The notes under the pieces were generated by a model. That model was not told where the DNA came from, did no database searches, and saw only the letters and a list, made by a program, of their open reading frames with translations. DNA of 64,000 nt from Cribrihabitans marinus. Its GTDB lineage: Bacteria > Pseudomonadota > Alphaproteobacteria > Rhodobacterales > Rhodobacteraceae. Each line of letters opens with the position of its first letter. Positions within the stretch are counted from its first letter, which is position 1. The translations under genes were made by a program, and so were the position numbers. Below are positions 58,058 through 64,000 of this stretch, in pieces. The stretch is from the NCBI RefSeq assembly GCF_900109035.1, contig NZ_FNYD01000004.1:186001-250000 (forward strand), given 5' to 3'.

Positions 58058-58462
58058 ATGAAGTATCTGATCGCAGCCGCAGCCGTCTCGATGATGGCGA
58101 TGCCCGCTGTCGCCGGAGACCCCGAGAAGGGCGAAAAGGAATTCCGCAAGTGCAAGTCCTGCCACATGGTCGTGTCCGATTCCGGCGAAGAGATCGTCAA
58201 GGGCGGCAAGACCGGCCCGAATCTCTACGGCGTCGTGGGCCGGACCGCAGGCACCGCAGATTTCAAATATGGTGACAGCCTGGTCGAGGCCGGCGAAAAG
58301 GGTCTGGTCTGGAACGAGGAGAACTTCGTCGCCTATACCGAGGATCCCAGGGGCTTCCTGAAGGAGTATCTGGACGACACCGGCGCCAAGTCCAAGATGT
58401 CCTTCAAGCTGCGCAAGGGTGCCGAGGACGTCTATGCCTATCTGGAAAGCGTCGCGGAGTAA
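58058..58462 (+). CDS. Periplasmic class I cytochrome c (c2/c550-type)
   Basis: The 134-residue product has a signal peptide (cut near AVAG, residue 20), heme-binding CKSCH (32-36) and a probable Met114 axial ligand in KSKMSFK. The length and GPNLYGVVGRTAG pattern fit cytochrome c2/c550 of Rhodobacterales, which carries electrons between bc1 and oxidases or reaction centres. A strong ribosome site and terminator flank it. Confidence 0.92.
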   Translation: MKYLIAAAAVSMMAMPAVAGDPEKGEKEFRKCKSCHMVVSDSGEEIVKGGKTGPNLYGVVGRTAGTADFKYGDSLVEAGEKGLVWNEENFVAYTEDPRGFLKEYLDDTGAKSKMSFKLRKGAEDVYAYLESVAE

Positions 58463-58489
58463 TCCGCCGCAACCTCGTCGAGACCAGCG

Positions 58490-58516
58490 AAGGCCGCAGC
58501 CCCCTGCGGCCTTTCG
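58490..58516 (+). terminator. Rho-independent terminator after the cytochrome c gene
   Basis: AAGGCCGCAG pairs with CTGCGGCCTT around CCCC, followed by TCG. It is a compact, strong stem 28 bases after the stop codon. Confidence 0.8.
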
Positions 58517-58604
58517 TACGCTTGATCCACCGATGAAACGCCGCCACCCTTGACGCATGTCCGGGCGCGATGCGCCGCGGTTGCGGCAAGGGGAGATCGT
58601 GGAA

Positions 58605-59147
58605 GTGGGTATCAAGATCCCGGCCTGGGTCGATGGCGACCTGGTTCCGGTGGACAAGCTGGAAGCCCATGAGCGCGGCCTGAAGCACAAGGCGGTGTCG
58701 GTCTTTGCCGTGCGCGGCCTGGACATCCTGATCCAGCGCCGGGCGATGGGCAAGTATCATACCCCGGGCCTCTGGGCGAATACCTGCTGCACCCATCCCG
58801 ACTGGAACGAACCGGCGTCGACCTGTGCGGTGCGGCGGCTGCGCGAGGAGCTGGGGATCACCGGTCTCTATCCGGAATACCGCCACCGGCTGGAATACCA
58901 CGCCGATGTCGGCAACGGCATGATCGAGAACGAGGTCGTGGACGTGTTCCTGGCCCATGTGCGCGGCGACCTGGATGTCGCGCCCGATCCCGCCGAGGTG
59001 ATGGACACCCGCTGGATCGCCTATCACGACCTGCTGGCCGAGGTCGAACGCCACCCCGAGCGGTTCACCCCGTGGCTCAAGATCTACCTGAAAAACCACT
59101 CCGACACGATCTTCGGACCGGACCTGATCATCTCGGCCAAGGCCTGA
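58605..59147 (+). CDS. idi: Isopentenyl-diphosphate delta-isomerase, type 1
   Basis: The enzyme interconverts IPP and DMAPP. The Nudix-like core shows KYHTPGLWANTCCTHPDWNEPASTCAVRRLREELGI and EYHADVGNGMIENEVVDVF, with catalytic Cys and metal-binding His/Glu residues. The GTG at 58605 (spacing 9 from AGGGGAG) gives a start six residues before PAWVDGD, as in family members. GTG 58599 and ATG 58557 are alternatives. Confidence 0.93.
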   Translation: MGIKIPAWVDGDLVPVDKLEAHERGLKHKAVSVFAVRGLDILIQRRAMGKYHTPGLWANTCCTHPDWNEPASTCAVRRLREELGITGLYPEYRHRLEYHADVGNGMIENEVVDVFLAHVRGDLDVAPDPAEVMDTRWIAYHDLLAEVERHPERFTPWLKIYLKNHSDTIFGPDLIISAKA

Positions 59148-59156
59148 TACCGGCCC

Positions 59157-60008
59157 TCAGACCGCAGGCACGGCGATATTGTCGATCAGGCGCACGCCTT
59201 CGAGTTCGGCCGCAACGAACAGCCGCGCCGGTTCGGTCGGGCGGTCGAGCGGTGCCAGCGCGGCCTCGCTGCGCAGTTCGAAATACTCCGGCGCGGCAAA
59301 GCCCTGATCCACAAGCGTCTGCCGCGCCGTTTGCGCCAGCGGGGCAAAGCTCTGCCCGGCGGCCAGAGCCCGGGCGGTCTCGCACATCACGCTGTAGAGC
59401 GCAGCGGCCCGGTCCCGCCCGGCCGCCGACAGGCGCCGGTTGCGCGACGACAGCGCCAGACCCGAGGGTTCGCGCACCGTCGGGCAACCGGTGACCGTGA
59501 TCGGGATGTCCAGGTCCCGCGCCATGCGGCGCACCACCAGAAGCTGCTGGTAGTCCTTTTCGCCAAAGAACGCCTGTTGCGCGCCGGTCTGAAGGAACAG
59601 CTTTGCGACCACAGTTGCCACACCGTCGAAATGTCCCGGCCGAAACGCCCCTTCCATAGCGTCGGTCAGCCCCTGAACCGAAACCGTGGTGGCAAACCCC
59701 TCGGGATAGACCTGATCCGGGGCGGGCGCATAAACGGCATCCACCGCGTAGGGCGCAAGCAGCGCGGCATCCTCCGCCTCGGTCCGCGGATAGCGGTCGA
59801 GATCGGCGGGATTGTTGAACTGCGTCGGGTTCACGAAGATCGTCACGATCACCCGGTCGCAGGCCGCCTTGGCCGCCTCGACCAGGGACAGGTGCCCTGG
59901 GTGCAGCGCGCCCATCGTCGGCACGACACCGATGCATTGATCCGCCCGCGCCCAGCCCTCCCGCAGGCGGCGCAACGTGTTCCGGTCGCGCAGGATCGGG
60001 GCGCTCAT
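59157..60008 (-). CDS. panC: Pantoate--beta-alanine ligase
   Basis: The 283-residue enzyme makes pantothenate. [12 protein letters not shown] carries the HIGH-like ATP motif, [10 protein letters not shown] and LSSRNRRLS (KMSKS-like loop) follow. The ATG at 60008 overlaps the panB stop (ATGA), indicating translational coupling with the earlier pathway step. Confidence 0.97.
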   Translation of the reverse strand: MSAPILRDRNTLRRLREGWARADQCIGVVPTMGALHPGHLSLVEAAKAACDRVIVTIFVNPTQFNNPADLDRYPRTEAEDAALLAPYAVDAVYAPAPDQVYPEGFATTVSVQGLTDAMEGAFRPGHFDGVATVVAKLFLQTGAQQAFFGEKDYQQLLVVRRMARDLDIPITVTGCPTVREPSGLALSSRNRRLSAAGRDRAAALYSVMCETARALAAGQSFAPLAQTARQTLVDQGFAAPEYFELRSEAALAPLDRPTEPARLFVAAELEGVRLIDNIAVPAV

Positions 60009-60847
60009 CCGTCGCTGGCTCCGGGTGTTGGCGCCTGGCTGGCGAACACGTGCTCCTCGGCCGGAAAACGGCGCGCGCGCACATCCTCGGCATAGGCCGC
60101 GATGGCCTCTTCCGCCTGTGCCCCCAGATCGGCATAGCGCTTGACGAATTTCGGCTTGAAGGCGGTGAAGATGCCCAGCATGTCGTCCACCACCAGGATC
60201 TGCCCGTCACAGCCGGCCGAGGCGCCGATGCCGATCGTCGGGATCGGCACCTGGGCCGTGATCCGGTCGGCCAGCGCCTGCGGCACCTTCTCCAGCACCA
60301 CGGCGAAGGCGCCCGCATCCGCCACCGCCCCGGCATCGGCCAGGACCGCCTCGGCCCGGGCATCGCGGCCCTGGACCCTGTAGCCGCCCAGCGTGTTGAC
60401 CGATTGCGGGGTCAGGCCGACATGGCCCATCACCGGGATACCGCGCGCCACCAGGAACCGGATCGTGTCCGCCATCGTGGCCCCGCCCTCCAGCTTGACC
60501 GCCCCCGCGCCGGTCTCGGCCATCAGCCGCGCGGCATTGCGGAACGCCTGCTCGGGGCCTTCCTCGTAGCTGCCGAAGGGCATGTCGATCACCATCATCG
60601 CCCGGCACAACCCGCGCGCCACCGCCCGGCCGTGCAGGATCATCATCTCCATCGTGACGCCAAGGGTCGAGGGAAGGCCGTGCAGCACCATGCCCACGCT
60701 GTCGCCCACCAGAACGAAGTCGCAATGCGCATCCATCGCCTGCGCCATCGGCGTGGTATAGGCGGTCAGACTGACCAGCGGCGTTCCGCCTTTCCTGGCG
60801 CGGATGTCATCGGCCATCGGGGCGGTCTTGCGGGCTGTCGCGCTCAT
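60005..60847 (-). CDS. panB: 3-methyl-2-oxobutanoate hydroxymethyltransferase
   Basis: The 280-residue enzyme makes ketopantoate. Motifs [34 protein letters not shown] and [12 protein letters not shown] fit the TIM barrel with metal-binding Asp. The start at 60847 ([11 protein letters not shown]) is preferred over an upstream frame at 61003 because that stretch would run through the divergent regulatory region. Confidence 0.96.
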   Translation of the reverse strand: MSATARKTAPMADDIRARKGGTPLVSLTAYTTPMAQAMDAHCDFVLVGDSVGMVLHGLPSTLGVTMEMMILHGRAVARGLCRAMMVIDMPFGSYEEGPEQAFRNAARLMAETGAGAVKLEGGATMADTIRFLVARGIPVMGHVGLTPQSVNTLGGYRVQGRDARAEAVLADAGAVADAGAFAVVLEKVPQALADRITAQVPIPTIGIGASAGCDGQILVVDDMLGIFTAFKPKFVKRYADLGAQAEEAIAAYAEDVRARRFPAEEHVFASQAPTPGASDG

Positions 60848-61021
60848 GCGTGGATCCTGCGATCTGGAACGGAATGGGGGCGGGAATAGCAATTGCGGCG
60901 CGTCAGAGAAAGGCCGGTTGCGCCAACAATTCCTTGATCGGAGACGGATTTGCGGGAACATTCGATCCGGACCCTTCGGCGCTCTGCGTCCGACCGGCGA
61001 CAAGAAACGGGGAGAACAGAC

Positions 61022-62509
61022 ATGGCAATCTCATTCACACGCGCGCTGGCACCGGCGCTTGCGGCCACCGCGGCACTGTTTGCCGGCACCGCCTGGGCGC
61101 AGGAGGACATCACCGTCGCCATGCAGCTGGAACCGCCGCATCTGGACCCCACCGGGGCCGCGGCACAGGCGATCGACTCGGTGGTCTATGTCAATATCTT
61201 CGAGGGGCTGACCCGGTTCCAGGGCGACGGGTCGATCGTGCCGCTGCTGGCCGAAAGCTGGGAGATTTCCGAGGACGGCACGACCTATACGTTCAAGCTG
61301 CGCGACGGCGTGACCTTCCATGACGGCACCGCGATGGATGCCGAGGACGTCAAGTTCAGCCTCGACCGCGCCCGCGCCGAGGACAGCGCCAACGCGCAGA
61401 AGGCCCTTTTCGCCGGCATCTCCGAGGTCGCGGTCGTCGATCCGCTGACCGTCGAGGTGACGCTGAGCGAGCCCAATGGCAGCTTCCTGTTCAATCTCGC
61501 CTGGGGCGATGCCGTCATCGTCGCCCCCGAGAGCATCGAGGACATCAAGACCGCTCCGGTCGGCACCGGCCCCTACACCTTCTCGGAATGGGTGCAGGGC
61601 GACCGGATCGAAGTGACGCGCAATCCCGAGTACTGGGGCGACCAGCCGGCGCTGGCATCGGCGACGTTCAAGTTCATCTCGGACCCCACCGCCGCCTTCG
61701 CCGCCGTGATGGCCGAGGATGTGGACGTGTTCACCGGCTTCCCGGCGCCCGAGAACCTGCCGCAATTCGAGGCCGATCCCCGGTTCCAGGTCCTTGTCGG
61801 CTCGACCGAGGGCGAAACGATCCTGTCCACCAACAACAAGCAGCCGCCCTTCGACAATCCCAAGGTGCGGCAGGCGCTGGCCCATGCCATCGACCGGCAG
61901 GCGATCATCGACGGGGCGATGTTCGGATACGGCACGCCCATCGGCACGCATTTCGCGCCACATCACCCGGCCTATCTGGACCTGACCGGCAATTCCGCGC
62001 ATGACCCCGAAAAGGCGCGCGCGCTACTGGCCGAGGCGGGATTTGCCGACGGGTTCGAAACCACACTGCACCTGCCGCCGCCCTCCTACGCGCGGCGTGG
62101 CGGCGAGATCGTCGCGGCGCAGCTGGCCGAGGTCGGCATCACCGCCGAGATCACCAATGTGGAATGGGCGCAATGGCTGGAAACCGTGTTCCGCGGCAAG
62201 GATTTCGGCCTGACCATCGTCAGCCATACCGAGCCGATGGATATCGGCATCTATGCCCGGCCCGATTACTACTTCCAGTATGACAATGCCGAGTTCCAGT
62301 CGCTGATGGAGACGCTGAACGCCACCACCGACCCGGACAAGCGCACCGAGCTGCTGCAACAGGCCCAGACCACCATCGCCGAGGATTACGTCAACGGCTA
62401 CCTGTTCCAGCTGGCCAACCTGAGCGTGGCCAAGGCCGAGGTGCAGGGCCTGTGGGCCAACGCCCCGACGGCCGCGGTGGACCTGGCCGCGATCAGCTGG
62501 GCGGAATGA
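61022..62509 (+). CDS. ABC transporter family-5 solute-binding protein (peptide/opine/nickel type)
   Basis: The 495-residue protein has a Sec signal peptide (LFAGTAWAQ). It follows the family-5 layout: [67 protein letters not shown] and [23 protein letters not shown]. It delivers a ligand to the inner-membrane permease whose gene begins at 63668. The ligand is unknown. The start at 61022 is preceded by GGGGAG. A channel gene sits between it and the permease. Confidence 0.95.
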   Translation: MAISFTRALAPALAATAALFAGTAWAQEDITVAMQLEPPHLDPTGAAAQAIDSVVYVNIFEGLTRFQGDGSIVPLLAESWEISEDGTTYTFKLRDGVTFHDGTAMDAEDVKFSLDRARAEDSANAQKALFAGISEVAVVDPLTVEVTLSEPNGSFLFNLAWGDAVIVAPESIEDIKTAPVGTGPYTFSEWVQGDRIEVTRNPEYWGDQPALASATFKFISDPTAAFAAVMAEDVDVFTGFPAPENLPQFEADPRFQVLVGSTEGETILSTNNKQPPFDNPKVRQALAHAIDRQAIIDGAMFGYGTPIGTHFAPHHPAYLDLTGNSAHDPEKARALLAEAGFADGFETTLHLPPPSYARRGGEIVAAQLAEVGITAEITNVEWAQWLETVFRGKDFGLTIVSHTEPMDIGIYARPDYYFQYDNAEFQSLMETLNATTDPDKRTELLQQAQTTIAEDYVNGYLFQLANLSVAKAEVQGLWANAPTAAVDLAAISWAE

Positions 62510-62560
62510 CGTGATCCCGTCCAAGCCTTGCTGGGGCCGGTGCCGTTGCACCGGGGCGGC

Positions 62561-63625
62561 ATGATGCGGCTTGTCCGGTCGCTGGCGGCGCTGTCGCTGC
62601 TGGTCCTGAGCCTGTGGACGGCCCCGACCCAGGCCCAGGAGCTCATGGGACTCGGCCTGGAGGCCGACATCCCCGAGGACGGGGCGCCCCTGGATGTCAG
62701 CGTCGGCATCGAGATCAGCCAGATTTCGTTCGTCGATCAGAAATCCGAGAATTACGGTGCCGTCGTCACCATCCGCGCCAGCTGGACCGACCCGAAACTT
62801 GCCTATGACCGCGACGAAGACTCGCGAAAGGCGCGGATCGTCAAGCCCGACGAGTTCCTGGACTATGCCAGCAAGCGGGACACCATCCCGCCGGGTTTCA
62901 TCATCAGCAACCAGCAGTCGAATCGCTGGATCCATCACGCGGTCATCGCCATCACGCCCGATGGCGAGGCCAGCTATTTCGAAAGCTCCTCACTGACCCT
63001 CCAGGCCCCGCATTTCGACTTTCACAAATACCCGTTCGACACGCAGACCTTCTTTTTCGAAATCGTTTCGGTGTTTCCCAACGACGTCGTGACCTATTCC
63101 GGTGACGAGGCGTTCTCGGGTCTGGGCGACATGCTGGGCGAGGAGGAATGGGTGCTGAACAACCCGCGCCTGGAGGTGTCGACGACAACCGGCATCAGCG
63201 GCCAGGAAAGCGACCGGGTGACCCTGGTGTTCGAGGGCCATCGCCACACGCAGTATTACATGATCCGCATCTTCCTGCCGCTTCTGGTGCTGATCACGGT
63301 GTCCTGGGCCGCTTTCTTCTTCGACGATTACAAGAAACGCGCCGAGATCGCCGGCGCCAACCTGCTGGTCTTCGTGGCCTTCAACTGGGCGGTCTCCGCC
63401 GACCTGCCGCGGCTGGGCTACCTGACCTTCGTGGATTTCATCCTGCAATGGGTCTTTGTGGTCACCGGCGCGATCATCGTGTTCAACATGGTGCTGGCGC
63501 GCATGCAGCTGAAGGGTCAGGGCGAACTGGCCGAGACGCTGGACTATTACGTGATCCGGTGGGTCTATCCGCTGGGCTATGCCGCCATTGTCGGGTTCGC
63601 CGTGGTCCGCTACCTGCTGACCTGA
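62561..63625 (+). CDS. Pentameric ligand-gated ion channel homologue (GLIC-like)
   Basis: The 354-residue protein has a signal peptide (cut near residue 26). An extracellular beta domain with YPFD (157-160), the pro-loop core without flanking disulfide cysteines, follows. Four membrane helices follow: M1 about 232-254 with Pro240 (FLPLLVLITVSWAAFF), M2 about 260-282 ending NWAVSADLPR, M3 about 285-312 and M4 about 333-352. The M1-M3 stretch resembles the Gloeobacter channel GLIC as I remember it (ISWTAF; FN-V-LP-Y-T). It probably forms a homopentamer that opens on a periplasmic ligand or pH. The start at 62561 could instead be 62564. Confidence 0.93.
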   Translation: MMRLVRSLAALSLLVLSLWTAPTQAQELMGLGLEADIPEDGAPLDVSVGIEISQISFVDQKSENYGAVVTIRASWTDPKLAYDRDEDSRKARIVKPDEFLDYASKRDTIPPGFIISNQQSNRWIHHAVIAITPDGEASYFESSSLTLQAPHFDFHKYPFDTQTFFFEIVSVFPNDVVTYSGDEAFSGLGDMLGEEEWVLNNPRLEVSTTTGISGQESDRVTLVFEGHRHTQYYMIRIFLPLLVLITVSWAAFFFDDYKKRAEIAGANLLVFVAFNWAVSADLPRLGYLTFVDFILQWVFVVTGAIIVFNMVLARMQLKGQGELAETLDYYVIRWVYPLGYAAIVGFAVVRYLLT

Positions 63626-63667
63626 TGGCTCTGGACCGCCGCCGCCGCCATCCGTAACGTGATCGCG

Positions 63668-64000
63668 ATGCTGAGATACGCGCTCAAACGTCTCCTGTCC
63701 CTGTGCCTGAGCCTGATCGTCGCGTCGGTGGTCATCTTCGCCGTGATCGAAGTGGCGCCGGGGGATCCGGCCGCGTTCATGCTGGGCGTCAACGCGCAGC
63801 CCGACACGCTGGCGGCGCTCCGGGCCGAGCTTGGCCTCGACGTTCCGAAGCTCCAACGCTACCTGGCATGGGTGGGCGGCATGCTGAGCGGGGATTTCGG
63901 CACCTCCTACACCTATCGCACGCCGGTGGCCCAGATGATCGCCGACCGCCTGTGGGTATCGCTGCCGCTGGCGCTCTATGCGCTGGCGCTGTCCACGGCC
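63668..64000 (+). CDS. ABC peptide-type permease, DppB-like, N-terminal part only
   Basis: The first 111 residues are present: a long first helix (LLSLCLSLIVASVVIFAVIEVAPGDPAAFML), then AELGLDVPKLQRYLAWVGGMLSGDFGTSYTYRTPVAQMI. This is the binding-protein-dependent permease N-terminus of the DppB/OppB family. It is the likely partner of the upstream solute-binding protein. The in-frame ATG at 63668 is taken as start; a GTG at 63659 is an alternative. The gene runs off the right edge. Confidence 0.93.
   Translation, partial: MLRYALKRLLSLCLSLIVASVVIFAVIEVAPGDPAAFMLGVNAQPDTLAALRAELGLDVPKLQRYLAWVGGMLSGDFGTSYTYRTPVAQMIADRLWVSLPLALYALALSTA

Noticed and set aside
58557-58604. Longer N-terminus for idi starting at ATG 58557
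   Set aside because: There is no ribosome site before it, while AGGGGAG lies before GTG 58605 and the shorter protein matches the family N-terminus better.
1-64000. Prophage, insertion sequence, integron or CRISPR
   Set aside because: No transposase, integrase, tandem repeat-spacer pattern or phage structural gene was seen. The holin-like protein at 4492-4878 stands alone and is probably an ordinary membrane protein.

Overview
This is a GC-rich, gene-dense stretch of chromosome from an alphaproteobacterium, most likely a Rhodobacterales (Roseobacter/Paracoccus-type) organism. The evidence is an IalB-family periplasmic protein, a serC leader-type element, several small conserved proteins of the kind common in that group, and the gene families next to dapD, serA and ilvD. 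I see about 58 genes and no tRNA, rRNA, phage, insertion sequence, integrase or CRISPR array. The largest gaps between genes are 210 to 275 bases (89-361, 9031-9252, 13941-14158, 55424-55686), so no stretch over 300 bases is empty.

Layout. Bases 1-5 kb: lysine/diaminopimelate genes (the dapE edge and dapD) with a Hint-domain surface protein between them, then a LOG-family nucleosidase and small membrane proteins. Bases 5-9 kb: rlmN, an AhpD-like protein, an IalB-like protein, an asparaginase and a YciI-like protein. Bases 9.2-11.9 kb: a lipoprotein with a Gly/Asp-rich tail and an exported caspase-like protein with Sel1 repeats. Bases 11.9-17 kb: serB, an AI-2E-type permease, serC and serA, so the last two steps and the first step of serine synthesis lie together. 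Bases 17-20.2 kb: a divergent LysR/membrane protein pair, a PrpA-like phosphatase and a cysteine-synthase-like enzyme. Bases 20.2-26.5 kb (minus strand): a degenerate ABC-type protein with a cyclic-nucleotide-binding domain, a CPBP protease, accD and folC. Bases 26.7-31.7 kb: ilvD, a lipoprotein, two small proteins, a hydroxypyruvate-isomerase-like protein and a DUF1285 protein.

Bases 31.7-38.4 kb: a tightly overlapped MoxR/DUF58/DUF4159/GATase-like operon. Bases 38.4-45.9 kb: pbpC with a very large alpha-2-macroglobulin-like protein, probably a periplasmic defence and repair pair. Bases 46-51.5 kb: a soluble hybrid histidine kinase, yaaA, recQ and a YggT protein. Bases 51.5-56.1 kb: a UMF1-like permease, mepA, a phytase-like esterase, a VUT-family queuosine precursor transporter and arfB. 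Bases 56-61 kb: an SDR, a P1 peptidase, cytochrome c, idi, panC and panB. Bases 61-64 kb: a family-5 solute-binding protein, a GLIC-like pentameric ligand-gated ion channel homologue and the start of a DppB-like permease.

Most genes are housekeeping. The items that stand out are: (i) the ABC-fold protein at 23406-26522, in which every visible ATPase motif is lost; (ii) the ligand-gated channel gene inserted between the binding protein and permease of a peptide-type ABC transporter; (iii) the exported caspase-like/lipoprotein pair; (iv) the PAN-domain alpha-2-macroglobulin; and (v) a short-ORF/hairpin transcription unit upstream of arfB.
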